A stretch of 49,960 nucleotides of DNA, from assembly GCA_013001145.1 (NCBI GenBank), contig JABDND010000152.1:1-49960 (forward strand), written 5' to 3'. Made by a program: the position numbers and the translations under genes. Below, piece by piece: positions 7,852 through 16,775 of the stretch (the first letter of the stretch is position 1; the number at the start of each line of letters is the position of its first letter). Source of the DNA: Croceitalea sp. (GTDB lineage: Bacteria > Bacteroidota > Bacteroidia > Flavobacteriales > Flavobacteriaceae). The notes under the pieces are model-generated. The model was given only the letters and a program-made list of their open reading frames with translations, did not search any database and was not told where the DNA came from.

Positions 7852-9198
7852 ATGAAACAAACTCCCAAAAGAATCGCCATCATCGGATCTGGACTCGTTG
7901 GCTCTTTATTGGCAATTTATCTTAAAAAATTAGGTCACGACATTACTGTTTTTGATCGTAGGCCGGATATTAGAACGATTGAATTTTCGGGTAGATCGAT
8001 AAATTTGGCCATGAGCAATAGGGGTTGGAGGGCCCTTGAGCAGGTAGGTGTAGCCCAAGAGGTACGTCAAATTGCGATTCCCCTTGATAAAAGGGCGATG
8101 CACGTAAATGATAAACCGGTCTATTTTCAAAAATATGGCAAAGCGGGAGAGGCTATTTGGTCAATTTCAAGGGGTATATTAAATCGTAAAATGATTGATA
8201 TGGCCGAAGCAGCGGGAGCTATTTTTATATTTAATGAAAAAGTTTGGGATGTTGATTTGCCAACGGCCAAGATTTATACCGGTAAATCTGAAAAAAGTAA
8301 ATGGATATCTTACCAATACGATATTGTTTTTGGCTGTGATGGAGCCTTTTCAAGAGTCAGACACAAAATGCAACGCAGGAGTAGATTTGATTATTCACAA
8401 GATTTTATTGATGTGGGTTATAAAGAATTGACCATACCCCCCAATAAAGATGGTAGTCATAAATTGGATAAGCACTCTTTCCATATTTGGCCAAGGGGCA
8501 AATTTATGTTAATAGCAATGCCAAATATCGATGGCAGTTTTACCTGCACCTTGTTTTTGCCTTTTGAAGGGGAAGTCTCTTTTGAAAAAATCACCAATAA
8601 ACAAGAAGCCAAGCATTTTTTTAAAACTTATTTTCCGAACGTAAGTAAAGAAATAGAAAACTTGATTTCCGATTTTTTCAAAAACCCTACCAGTGCAATG
8701 GTGACCATGAAGTGCTTTCCATGGAGCTATTGGGATAAAGTTGCCCTTGTGGGAGACTCGGCGCATGCAGTAGTTCCTTTTTATGGCCAAGGTATGAACG
8801 CCGGTTTTGAAGATATTTTTATGCTCAATGAAATTATACATGAACATGGTGACGATTGGGAAACAATTTTTACGGAGTATCAAAAGAAACGGAAACCCAA
8901 TGCCGATGCCATTGCAGAGTTGAGTTACCGCAACTTTGTCGAAATGAGCAGCAAAACTGCCAACCCCAAATTTTTGTTGCAAAAAAAGATTGAAAAATGG
9001 TTTGCAGACAAATACCCTGAAAAATGGATACCTGTATATAGTCGGGTTACCTTTTCGCATCAACCCTATGCCGAGGCATTGGCCATTGGTGATGCACAAG
9101 AAAAGATTATGCAACAAATATTGCAAATGCCAAATATTGAGCAAGAATGGGACTCGCCCACTGTTGAAAAAGAAATGCTGCGATTACTTCAAGGTTGA
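7852..9198 (+). CDS. kmo: Kynurenine 3-monooxygenase
   Basis: 448-residue FAD-dependent aromatic hydroxylase that converts L-kynurenine to 3-hydroxykynurenine with NADPH and O2, a step from tryptophan towards quinolinate/NAD. It has the FAD dinucleotide motif RIAIIGSGLVGSLLAIYL at the N terminus, SGRSINLAMSNRG near 55, and the second FAD motif VGDSAHAVVPFYGQGMNAG near 300. An in-frame ATG at 7819 would add 11 residues (MSILDTYNGDT), but the family normally starts just before the dinucleotide fold and a weak -7-like TACTTTTA overlaps 7812-7819, so I prefer 7852. No other kynurenine pathway gene is adjacent. It converges on and overlaps the DUF4174 gene by 10 nt. Confidence 0.9.
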   Translation: MKQTPKRIAIIGSGLVGSLLAIYLKKLGHDITVFDRRPDIRTIEFSGRSINLAMSNRGWRALEQVGVAQEVRQIAIPLDKRAMHVNDKPVYFQKYGKAGEAIWSISRGILNRKMIDMAEAAGAIFIFNEKVWDVDLPTAKIYTGKSEKSKWISYQYDIVFGCDGAFSRVRHKMQRRSRFDYSQDFIDVGYKELTIPPNKDGSHKLDKHSFHIWPRGKFMLIAMPNIDGSFTCTLFLPFEGEVSFEKITNKQEAKHFFKTYFPNVSKEIENLISDFFKNPTSAMVTMKCFPWSYWDKVALVGDSAHAVVPFYGQGMNAGFEDIFMLNEIIHEHGDDWETIFTEYQKKRKPNADAIAELSYRNFVEMSSKTANPKFLLQKKIEKWFADKYPEKWIPVYSRVTFSHQPYAEALAIGDAQEKIMQQILQMPNIEQEWDSPTVEKEMLRLLQG

Positions 9199-9581
9199 CC
9201 CTTATTCTGTTTTCTTATTTCTGCCCTGCGCATAGGCATGCTATCCACTAGATTAAATATTACTTCGGGTTCAACCACAAAGCTCTTTTTTAATTTTATG
9301 CCACCATCTTTACCAATTAGTATTAAGCCTACAAAATCTTCTTCTAGTTTAATATTCTTTTTATGTGACAACTGGTCGACTGAATTTGGAGTTAAAACAA
9401 CTATATCGCGATCTTGAAGGCTTGCCACTTGTTCATTAAGCAGACGAAACTGTTGGTTCATTAGTTTGGAATTGGTATTGCTAAATAAGATAATGACACG
9501 ATTCTTCCACTTATATGAGGCCAAATCTTGTGCATTGCCCATAGTGAAGGTGAAAAATAGAATTACAATAAACCATTTCAT
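9189..9581 (-). CDS. DUF4174 domain-containing secreted protein
   Basis: 130-residue protein with an N-terminal signal peptide (MKWFIVILFFTFTMGNAQ), followed by a thioredoxin-fold-like stretch and the C-terminal pattern VGLILIGKDGGIKLKKSF ... IFNLVDSMPMRRAE seen in DUF4174 proteins. No CxxC is present, so redox activity is unlikely. A longer reading from an ATG at 9605 would begin inside the terminator of the upstream gene, so 9581 is favoured. Expected outside the cytoplasmic membrane. Function unknown. Confidence 0.8.
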   Translation of the reverse strand: MKWFIVILFFTFTMGNAQDLASYKWKNRVIILFSNTNSKLMNQQFRLLNEQVASLQDRDIVVLTPNSVDQLSHKKNIKLEEDFVGLILIGKDGGIKLKKSFVVEPEVIFNLVDSMPMRRAEIRKQNKGQP

Positions 9582-9593
9582 GTTCCTAAATAT

Positions 9594-9619
9594 AAAAAAA
9601 GCCACCCTTTGAAGGTGGC
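9594..9619 (-). terminator. Rho-independent terminator after the CdsZ-like gene
   Basis: On the minus strand GCCACCTT and AAGGGTGGC form a stem around a short loop, followed by seven Ts (A run at 9594-9600). It lies 23 nt after the stop at 9643. Confidence 0.85.
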
Positions 9620-9642
9620 TTTAATTAAAATTAAACCATTTG

Positions 9643-10422
9643 TTACAGCTTGGCGAACAATTTGTGCATCTTGGTCTGTTCTTCTTCTGCCAATGTAGGA
9701 TCCACTAAAATACGCCCACTATGCTCATCGGTAATTATTTTTTTCCTGGAAGCTATTTCAACCTGGACTTGTGGTGGTATGGTAAAGAATGAACCGCCAG
9801 AGGCTCCTCGTTCAATAGGCACAACTGCCAACCCATTTTTTACATTGTTTCTTATGCGTTTGTATGCCTTAATCAGTCTTTCGTCAATTTTGTCTTCAAA
9901 TTCGCCTGATTTTTTCAATAGAGCTGATTCTTCCTTTTCGGTTTCGGCCAAAATGGCATCGAGTTCACTCTTTTTATGCTTTAAATGTGATTCTCGCTCA
10001 CTAAGTACTTCTTTTGTTTCGGCTATGACCTCTTTTTTCTGGTCGATTTGGGCCTTGAATTCTTTGATATTTTTTTCGGCCAACTGTATTTCCAACTCTT
10101 GAAACTCAACTTCTTTGCTCAACGAGTTGAATTCCCTGCTGTTGCGCACGTTTTTTTGTTGCTCGGCATATTTTTTTATCAAGGCTTTTGATTCTTCAAT
10201 CAAGTTCTTTTTAGCCGTGATTTCAAAATTTATGGTCTCAACATCAGATTTTAACTTGTCCATCCTTGTTTTAAGACCAAGAACTTCGTCTTCCAAATCT
10301 TCTACCTCTAAAGGTAATTCACCGCGTACATTTCTTATTTCATCTACCCTAGAGTCAATCAATTGCAAATCATACAACGCCCTTAGTTTCTCTTCTACAG
10401 TGATTTCCGTTTTTGTAGCCAT
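9643..10422 (-). CDS. CdsZ-like coiled-coil protein (C4-type zinc-ribbon family) lacking the zinc cysteines
   Basis: 259-residue protein. Residues about 10-185 are heptad-rich coiled coil (for example EVEDLEDEVLGLKTRMDKLK). The C-terminal domain has the family layout VVPIERGASGGSFFTIPPQ ... ITDEHSGRILVDP. In zinc-binding homologues these places read CGGC and CxxCGRIL; here they are SGGS and DEHSGRIL, so all four ligands are gone. The rest of the domain is well conserved. It starts 3 nt after the NIF3 stop, an arrangement common in bacteria. Family members with zinc have been linked to DNA/translation regulation; this one cannot bind zinc the same way. Confidence 0.88.
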   Translation of the reverse strand: MATKTEITVEEKLRALYDLQLIDSRVDEIRNVRGELPLEVEDLEDEVLGLKTRMDKLKSDVETINFEITAKKNLIEESKALIKKYAEQQKNVRNSREFNSLSKEVEFQELEIQLAEKNIKEFKAQIDQKKEVIAETKEVLSERESHLKHKKSELDAILAETEKEESALLKKSGEFEDKIDERLIKAYKRIRNNVKNGLAVVPIERGASGGSFFTIPPQVQVEIASRKKIITDEHSGRILVDPTLAEEEQTKMHKLFAKL

Positions 10423-10425
10423 ATA

Positions 10426-11520
10426 TTAAAAATACTTGATGGGATTAGTAATACTTTTTGATAAAGTGACCGCAAAATTAGGAATTTTTTTTGTAAGAAA
10501 GTCAGCTAAAAGATTTTTTGTAAACTGTTCTGTTTCAAAGTGTCCGATATCTGCAATCACCATCTTACCCTCTGCCTTATAAAATTCATGGTATTTAACA
10601 TCGGCAGTGACATAAATATCGGCCTTGGCGTTAATGGCGGCTCCAATGGCAAAAGCTCCGCTGCCTCCTAAAACAGCAATTTTTTTAATGGGTTTGCCCA
10701 ATAGCTCTGAATGTCTAATTACCGGTGCATTCATTTTTTCTTTCAGCAATTTAAAAAATGATGTTTCATCCATTTCTTTATCTAAATGGCCTATCATGCC
10801 CATGCCTATTTTTTGGTTATTGTTTTCGAGCGTGGTAATTTCATAGGCAACTTCTTCATATGGATGTTTTTTAAACAAAGTTTTTAGAATAAGGCTCTCA
10901 AGATGTGCGGCAAAAGTGAAATTTAATTGAACTTCTTTCTCAATATTTGTTTGTCCCACTTTTCCAACGCTGGGTTTGGCCTTTTCATTGGGTTTGAAAC
11001 TGCCCAGCCCCTTTACGGCAAAACTGCAATTACTGTAATTGCCAATATGGCCTGCACCGGCTTTGAACAAACTCTTTTTAAGTGATTCAGCATTATTTTC
11101 TGGGACATAAGTAGTTAATTTCTTAATGGTAGACTTTTGAGGTATCAATATTTGTGGGTCATTGATATTCAGTATTTCGCAAATTTTGGCGTTTACACCA
11201 TCAATGCTATTGTCCAATGCTGTATGCATGGCATAGATTGCAATGTTGTTTTTTATGGCCTTTATTACTACACGTTCAACATAAGAAGTACCTGTTAATT
11301 GCTTTAGTCCGCTAAATATAATAGGGTGAAAACTTACGATAAGATTACAGCCTTTATCTTTTGCTTCATCAATCACATTTTCAAGTGTGTCCAATGTTAC
11401 CAAAATACCCTTTACCTTTTCACTAGGGTTGCCTACCAATAGTCCCACATTGTCAAAGTTTTCGGCATAATACAGTGGTGATAGCTCTTCCAGTACTTGG
11501 GTTACCTCTTGTATGGTCAT
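10426..11520 (-). CDS. NIF3-like dinuclear metal centre protein
   Basis: 364-residue YbgI/NIF3 family protein, an oligomer with a dinuclear metal site. Metal-ligand blocks are visible: ENFDNVGLLVGN near 20, VSFHPIIFSG near 65, MHTALDNSIDGVN near 98, and IADIGHFETEQF near 325. The long insertion in the middle (about 130-235) is the PII-like domain of the long NIF3 form found in Bacteroidota and Firmicutes. It is sometimes labelled GTP cyclohydrolase I type 2, which is not well supported for the family. Cotranscribed with the CdsZ-like gene and divergent from lpxK. Confidence 0.92.
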   Translation of the reverse strand: MTIQEVTQVLEELSPLYYAENFDNVGLLVGNPSEKVKGILVTLDTLENVIDEAKDKGCNLIVSFHPIIFSGLKQLTGTSYVERVVIKAIKNNIAIYAMHTALDNSIDGVNAKICEILNINDPQILIPQKSTIKKLTTYVPENNAESLKKSLFKAGAGHIGNYSNCSFAVKGLGSFKPNEKAKPSVGKVGQTNIEKEVQLNFTFAAHLESLILKTLFKKHPYEEVAYEITTLENNNQKIGMGMIGHLDKEMDETSFFKLLKEKMNAPVIRHSELLGKPIKKIAVLGGSGAFAIGAAINAKADIYVTADVKYHEFYKAEGKMVIADIGHFETEQFTKNLLADFLTKKIPNFAVTLSKSITNPIKYF

Positions 11521-11568
11521 TTTTTCATTATTAAAGTTATAAAGATAAAATATTCTAAATTCGTCACG

Positions 11569-12588
11569 ATGCAGCTACTTCGAAAAATAGCATATCCATT
11601 TGCCTTAATATATGGTCTGGTAGTTCATGTGCGTAATTACCTATATGATATCAACGTATTTAGTTCAACTTCTTTCAACACCCCAACTATATGTGTTGGC
11701 AATCTAAGTGTAGGTGGTACTGGAAAAACACCTATGATCGAGTTTTTAATAAGAACTTTTTGTAAACAGTATCGTATTGCTGTTTTGAGTAGGGGGTATC
11801 GGAGAAAATCAAGCGGTTTTCAAATGGCCAATGCTGCGAGCACTGTTGCACAATTGGGAGACGAGCCCTTTCAGATTTACAGAAATTATCCCAATACGAT
11901 AGTTGCAGTAGATGCCGATAGGGCCAATGGTATTGAAAGACTGGAAAACGAGCAACAACCTGAAATGATTCTTTTAGATGATGCTTTCCAGCATAGAAAG
12001 GTTAAAGCTAGTTGTAATATCTTGCTAACAGCATTCGATAATTTATATAGTGAAGATACCTTCTTGCCCACGGGCAGTCTCAGGGATTCTAAAAACCAAG
12101 CCAAAAGAGCTCATATCATAGTTGTAACTAAATGTCCTTCAAAAATTAGCAATAAAGACAAATTGGGCATTCGTACTTTGCTCAACCCATCAGCCAAGGT
12201 GCCTGTGCTATTTGCCAGCTTTGGCTACGATCATTTTGTTGATGCCGACGGCATAAAATTAAATTTGGAAGCAATTGAACATAAAAAAGTGGCTTTGGTG
12301 ACAGGTATTGCCAATGCAGGACATTTGTTAAGGCATTTAAATACCCTAAACCTTAATTTTGACCATTTGGAGTATGCGGACCATCACCTTTACAAGAATG
12401 AAGATGTTAGAAAATTCAATACTTACGATATTGTGTTGACCACACAAAAGGATTTTGTCAAGTTAGAAGCTAAAGTAGATCGATTATACTATTTGGGCGT
12501 AAGGCATCAATTTTTGAATGAGGAAGACCAATTGATAAAACAATTGATTTTAACCATAATTAAACGTCGTCACGAACCTTTGACTTAA
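11569..12588 (+). CDS. lpxK: Tetraacyldisaccharide 4'-kinase
   Basis: 339-residue lipid A biosynthesis kinase that phosphorylates the 4' position of tetraacyldisaccharide-1-phosphate at the inner membrane. The N-terminal hydrophobic helix (IAYPFALIYGLVVHVRNYLY) is followed by the Walker A motif VGNLSVGGTGKTPM near residues 44-57 and by LLDDAFQHRKV near 140. An upstream in-frame start at 11497 would add 24 non-conserved residues overlapping the divergent NIF3 gene, so the ATG at 11569 is chosen. A near-consensus -7 box (TAAATTCG, 11556-11563) lies 5 nt upstream. The 3' end overlaps the convergent histidine kinase gene by 29 nt. Confidence 0.93.
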   Translation: MQLLRKIAYPFALIYGLVVHVRNYLYDINVFSSTSFNTPTICVGNLSVGGTGKTPMIEFLIRTFCKQYRIAVLSRGYRRKSSGFQMANAASTVAQLGDEPFQIYRNYPNTIVAVDADRANGIERLENEQQPEMILLDDAFQHRKVKASCNILLTAFDNLYSEDTFLPTGSLRDSKNQAKRAHIIVVTKCPSKISNKDKLGIRTLLNPSAKVPVLFASFGYDHFVDADGIKLNLEAIEHKKVALVTGIANAGHLLRHLNTLNLNFDHLEYADHHLYKNEDVRKFNTYDIVLTTQKDFVKLEAKVDRLYYLGVRHQFLNEEDQLIKQLILTIIKRRHEPLT

Positions 12589-14776
12589 ATACGTGTTCAC
12601 CAATCTTTTGGTAAAAGACTTCGGGTTTGAAAGGTTTGGTAACAACATCATCGCAACCGGCAGCATAAAATTCGTCGAGACTATCATCCATTGAAATTGC
12701 CGTTAATGCTATAATGGGTATTTCTTTGTCGAACTTTCGTATTTGAATGGTTGCTTCGGTTCCGCTTATGCCCGGCATATGAATATCCATCAATATGGCT
12801 GCATACTCATTTGCCTTGGCTGCATCAATGGCTTCATTTCCATTATTGGCAATATCACAGGTAATGCCTTTTTTATTGAGCATTTTTTTGGTGATTACTT
12901 GGTTGATTTTATTGTCTTCAACAATCAATACATGCAACCCTTCAAAATCATAATCTTCAACTGTCATTTCTACTTGGGGATTATCAACGGCATTCTCGTC
13001 AGATCTTAATTCTAATTCAAAAAAGAAAGAGCTGCCTGTACCTAATTCACTTTTTAAATGGATTTCACTTCCAAATAACCCTAAAAGGCTTTTGACAATG
13101 GTAAGACCCAGTCCTGTGCCACCATATTCTCGGTTTATTTGAACGGAACCTTGTTCAAAACTGTCAAATATGTTTTTTTGCTGTTCTTCAGATATACCAA
13201 TGCCATTATCGGAAACTTCAAAATAGACCACCAATCTATCCTCTTCCTTCTCTTTTAATTTGGTAATGACGTCTACTTGACCATTTTTGGTAAACTTAAG
13301 CGCATTGCCCACCAAATTCATGATTATCTGAGAAATTTTTAAAGGATCGCCCAAAAGTTGTGACGGTATGTTATTGTCATAATCCAAGACAATTTTGGTC
13401 TTGTTTGCCTTCGCATTTTGTTGAAGGGAGTCAATAACATCGGCCAAAACTTTTTTGAGTTTGAATTCAACCTTCAAGGGCTCTAATTTATCAGCATCAA
13501 TTTTATTGATTTGAAGAATATCATTGATAAAATTCAATAGATAGTCTCCTGAAAATTTTAGTGATCTTAAATGTTCTTTTTGATGTTCTGCCGGGTTTTC
13601 ATCGAGTAAGAGATGGGTAAGGCCAGTAACAGCATAGAGCGGTGTTCGCAATTCATGGGTGACTGTTGAAAGAAAGTTTGTTTTAGCTTCCATTGCCGAA
13701 ACAGCCGCATCACGGGCAGTTTCCAATTCCTTGTTTTTATTTTGCAGCAAGTCGTTGGTTTTGATTTTGATCTGATTGTTTCTAAAGAGGGCTATGGCCA
13801 AAATTGAGATAATTGTTAAAAATGCAGAGGCCAATATGGCCGTTATTTCAGAGCGGTTGGCAGACTGGCTCAATTCTTCATTTTTGTTCTGCAAATCATT
13901 GATAACATTGGTTTGTTGTTCAAATCTTATCTTGTCAGCGGTCTTTGCCTCCTGCTTCACCTTTTCCATATTGAAAAGTGAATCTTTTATTTGGCTTATG
14001 TTTTTGTTAAAAGTCAGTGATTTTTCATAATCCCCCAACTTTTCATAAATGGACGCCAAAAAGGTATTCGCATTTAGTATTTCTCTGAAAAAGTTATTTT
14101 TTTTGGCAAGGGCAAGTGCTGCTTCTGCATGTTTGGCACTTTCTGTTAGTTCGCCCTTTTTTAATCTCATCCGTGCAAGGCCCATATTTGCTTTTGTGGC
14201 TAAAAAGGCTCTTTCATCATCATCAGAATTCACCAATAATGCATTAAAATTGGTTGATGCATCATCAAACTTTTCAATGTTCAAATAAATATTCGCCTGG
14301 GCCAGAAGAATATTGTTCAGTAAATTCTTATCATTACTGAGTAGCTTGGCCTCTTCAAGCATGCTCATGGCCTGAAAATTATTGCCTGCGCGATATAATA
14401 GACTTGCATCAATGAATTTATGAACTGCATCTCCGTAGGGGTATTGGGTATCTTTTAGTAAAACACCTGCACGGTCCCAATAAAAAAGGGTGGTTTCGCG
14501 GTCATCCAACTCTAAATACAAGAGGGCAAATTTGTGGTAAGTATCCAACAGAGCTTTTAAGTTCTCCTCTTTCTCTGCAGTCTTGGCTGCCTTGTCAAGT
14601 GCTTCCAAAGCAGGTGACAATTTATTTTGGTGCCGATAAAAACGTGCTTCTTTAAAATAGGATTCAAGACTGGTATCGGCAACAATAGAATCCTGGGCAC
14701 TAGTACCTAGAGCAAACAATAATAATACTATCATTGTCATGAAACGATTCATACCGACCGATTGTCTTTTCAGCAT
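12560..14776 (-). CDS. TPR-containing hybrid sensor histidine kinase/response regulator
   Basis: 738-residue membrane sensor. Order: signal/anchor segment (about 10-28), a TPR-like helical sensor region (about 30-260), a coiled coil, one transmembrane helix (about 310-332), HisKA with the phospho-accepting His374 in STVTHELRTPLYAV, an HATPase domain with N box (NLVGNALKFT) and G boxes (SDNGIGI, GGTGLGL), and a C-terminal receiver domain with Asp664 in AILMDIHMPG and Lys in VVTKPF. The ATG at 14776 is 2 nt after the gap stop; a TTG at 14782 is a weaker start. Tight coupling to gap suggests cotranscription. The signal sensed is unknown. Confidence 0.93.
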   Translation of the reverse strand: MLKRQSVGMNRFMTMIVLLLFALGTSAQDSIVADTSLESYFKEARFYRHQNKLSPALEALDKAAKTAEKEENLKALLDTYHKFALLYLELDDRETTLFYWDRAGVLLKDTQYPYGDAVHKFIDASLLYRAGNNFQAMSMLEEAKLLSNDKNLLNNILLAQANIYLNIEKFDDASTNFNALLVNSDDDERAFLATKANMGLARMRLKKGELTESAKHAEAALALAKKNNFFREILNANTFLASIYEKLGDYEKSLTFNKNISQIKDSLFNMEKVKQEAKTADKIRFEQQTNVINDLQNKNEELSQSANRSEITAILASAFLTIISILAIALFRNNQIKIKTNDLLQNKNKELETARDAAVSAMEAKTNFLSTVTHELRTPLYAVTGLTHLLLDENPAEHQKEHLRSLKFSGDYLLNFINDILQINKIDADKLEPLKVEFKLKKVLADVIDSLQQNAKANKTKIVLDYDNNIPSQLLGDPLKISQIIMNLVGNALKFTKNGQVDVITKLKEKEEDRLVVYFEVSDNGIGISEEQQKNIFDSFEQGSVQINREYGGTGLGLTIVKSLLGLFGSEIHLKSELGTGSSFFFELELRSDENAVDNPQVEMTVEDYDFEGLHVLIVEDNKINQVITKKMLNKKGITCDIANNGNEAIDAAKANEYAAILMDIHMPGISGTEATIQIRKFDKEIPIIALTAISMDDSLDEFYAAGCDDVVTKPFKPEVFYQKIGEHVFKSKVRDDV

Positions 14777-14778
14777 CT

Positions 14779-15789
14779 TCAAATATAGTTTTTGGCGATA
14801 AGCATTTTCATTAAATCTATAATTCTAGAACTATAACCGGTTTCATTGTCATACCACCCAATGATTTTGACCATTTTGCCGATAACAGATGTCATCTGAG
14901 AATCAAACGTACAAGAGTGATAACTATTGTTGATATCAATGGATACTATAGGGTCTTTCGTATAGAAAAGTACGTTTTTTAGTTCATTTTGAGCCACAAC
15001 TTCAAAGGCATGGTTAATTTCATCAATGCTTGTTTTCCTTTTAACATTAAAAGTAATATCTGTCAATGAACCATTGGGCACGGGTACCCTAATGCCGCAA
15101 CCTCCTATTACTGTGGCCAATTCAGGAAATATTTTGGTCAATGCCTTGGCGGCACCTGTTGTTGTGGGTATAATTGATTGGCTTGCGGCTCTTGCCCTTC
15201 GCAAATCTCTGTGTGGTCGGTCATGAAGGCTCTGGTCAGACGTATACGAATGAATAGTAGTTATATATGCCTGTTCAATACCACATAGTTCTTGGATAAC
15301 CTTTATCATAGGAGCGGCATTGTTTGTAGTACAAGAGGCATTGGAGATTATGTGGTCATCTTTGGTAAGTAAAGATTCATTAACGCCTAAGACGATCATT
15401 TTAATGGAATCTTCTTCAGGAGGGGCGGTCAAAATTACTTTTTTGGCCCCATTTTTAATATGTTGGGTCAAATCTTCCTTATTCTTAAACTTCCCCGTTG
15501 CTTCAATGACAATATCAACTTGGTGCGACGACCAATTTATGTTCTTGGGATGTGGATGGTTCAGTACTGCAATAGCTTCCCCATTGCACAGAAGATGGTT
15601 CTTTTCATGACTTATATTGTACTTAAATTGCCCATGAATACTGTCGTATTTGACCAAATGAGACAAAGTCTCGGCATTTGCCATATCATTAACAGCGACT
15701 ACTTTAAAGTTTTCTTGTTCTGCCAATAATCTAAAAAGCGTTCGTCCTATTCTTCCAAATCCATTGATACCAACCTTTATCTTGGACAT
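14779..15789 (-). CDS. gap: Glyceraldehyde-3-phosphate dehydrogenase, type I
   Basis: 336-residue glycolytic enzyme oxidising glyceraldehyde-3-phosphate to 1,3-bisphosphoglycerate with NAD(P). The N-terminal dinucleotide motif is VGINGFGRIGRTLFR, and the acidic residue after VAVND suits NAD. Catalytic Cys153 lies in SNASCTTNNAAP, and the usual TGAAKAL and WYDNETGYSSR blocks follow. Full length. It sits between lipA and the hybrid kinase on the same strand. It may be one of two gap paralogues, as many flavobacteria have two; the other is not in this window. Confidence 0.95.
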   Translation of the reverse strand: MSKIKVGINGFGRIGRTLFRLLAEQENFKVVAVNDMANAETLSHLVKYDSIHGQFKYNISHEKNHLLCNGEAIAVLNHPHPKNINWSSHQVDIVIEATGKFKNKEDLTQHIKNGAKKVILTAPPEEDSIKMIVLGVNESLLTKDDHIISNASCTTNNAAPMIKVIQELCGIEQAYITTIHSYTSDQSLHDRPHRDLRRARAASQSIIPTTTGAAKALTKIFPELATVIGGCGIRVPVPNGSLTDITFNVKRKTSIDEINHAFEVVAQNELKNVLFYTKDPIVSIDINNSYHSCTFDSQMTSVIGKMVKIIGWYDNETGYSSRIIDLMKMLIAKNYI

Positions 15790-15812
15790 ATCATATTTTT
15801 TAACGCTTAATG

Positions 15813-15832
15813 TTCAAAGCAAGTGCTTTGAA
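15813..15832. promoter_or_regulatory. 20-bp palindrome between lipA and gap
   Basis: TTCAAAGC, AAGT, GCTTTGAA: two perfect 8-bp arms with a 4-nt centre, 8 nt past the lipA stop and 24 nt before the gap start. On the minus strand it is not followed by a T run, so it is either a weak terminator or a protein-binding site in front of gap. Confidence 0.45.
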
Positions 15833-15839
15833 AAAATGA

Positions 15840-16718
15840 TTAATGTATGTGCTTGTGCGCCTTATAAGAAGAGCGAACAAGAGCCCCGCTTTCTACATGG
15901 CGGAACCCCATTTTTAATCCAATTTCCTCATATTTTTTGAATTGCTCAGGTAAAATGAATTCTTTTACGGGTAGGTGTTTTTTTGAAGGTTGTAAATATT
16001 GACCTATGGTAACCACATCGACATTGACGTTTCTCAAGTCTTCCATGGTTTCCAAAACTTCTTCTTCAAACTCACCCAGACCCAACATAATACCAGATTT
16101 TGTGCGATTGGCACCATTATCTTTTAAGTACCTAAGCACTTCCAAACTTCGATCATATTTAGCTTGTATACGCACCTCTCTGGTCAAGCGTCTTACGGTT
16201 TCCATATTGTGGGATATGACTTCCGGATGAACTGATAGTATACGATCTAAATGGGGTTCAATTCCTTGAAAATCAGGAATCAAGGTTTCCAAAGTAGTGT
16301 CAGGGTTCATTCGGCGAACCGCTTTTACGGTTTCTGCCCAAATAATAGAGCCCATATCTTTTAAATCGTCCCTATCTACAGAGGTAAGAACGGCGTGCTT
16401 AATTTGCATAATTTTAATGGAACGCGCCACTTTTTCGGGTTCTGCCCAATCAACGCTCTCTGGTCGTCCTGTCTTGACACCACAAAAACCACAGGATCTT
16501 GTGCAAATATTGCCCAAGATCATGAAGGTCGCAGTACCCTCACCCCAACATTCACCCATATTTGGACAACTACCAGAGGTGCAAATGGTATGTAAATCAT
16601 ATTTATCTACCAAACCCCTTAATTGGGTGTATTTTTTACCAGTTGGCAATTTAACCCTTAACCATTTTGGCTTGCCTTTTTTAGGCGGTATTACATGTCC
16701 GGTAGCTTGGATACCCAT
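15840..16718 (-). CDS. lipA: Lipoyl synthase
   Basis: 292-residue radical SAM enzyme inserting two sulfurs into octanoyl groups on lipoyl domains. The auxiliary cluster cysteines are Cys46, Cys51 and Cys57 ([13 protein letters not shown]). The radical SAM cysteines are Cys72, Cys76 and Cys79 (CTRSCGFC). Near the C terminus is the conserved RSSY ([13 protein letters not shown]), which supplies the serine ligand of the auxiliary cluster. Length and start are typical. It has its own promoter overlapping the end of the preceding sigma factor gene region. Confidence 0.97.
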   Translation of the reverse strand: MGIQATGHVIPPKKGKPKWLRVKLPTGKKYTQLRGLVDKYDLHTICTSGSCPNMGECWGEGTATFMILGNICTRSCGFCGVKTGRPESVDWAEPEKVARSIKIMQIKHAVLTSVDRDDLKDMGSIIWAETVKAVRRMNPDTTLETLIPDFQGIEPHLDRILSVHPEVISHNMETVRRLTREVRIQAKYDRSLEVLRYLKDNGANRTKSGIMLGLGEFEEEVLETMEDLRNVNVDVVTIGQYLQPSKKHLPVKEFILPEQFKKYEEIGLKMGFRHVESGALVRSSYKAHKHIH

Positions 16719-16735
16719 AACAACTTTTTAGTTTA

Positions 16736-16763
16736 CAAATATACGAAAAGGTGTGTTAGACAA
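16736..16763 (-). promoter_or_regulatory. Promoter of lipA
   Basis: On the minus strand TTG (16763-16761), a 17-nt spacer and TATATTTG (16743-16736) match the Bacteroidota consensus. The lipA ATG follows 17 nt later. This separates lipA transcription from the upstream sigma factor gene. Confidence 0.65.
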
Positions 16764-16775
16764 TGTTGGTTGGTT

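Noticed and set aside
8509-9144. 211-codon minus-strand ORF inside kmo
   Set aside because: Antisense shadow of the conserved kmo frame; no recognisable domain.
9650-10102. 150-codon plus-strand ORF inside the CdsZ-like gene
   Set aside because: Antisense of a coiled-coil coding region, with Ser/Leu-rich low-complexity translation.
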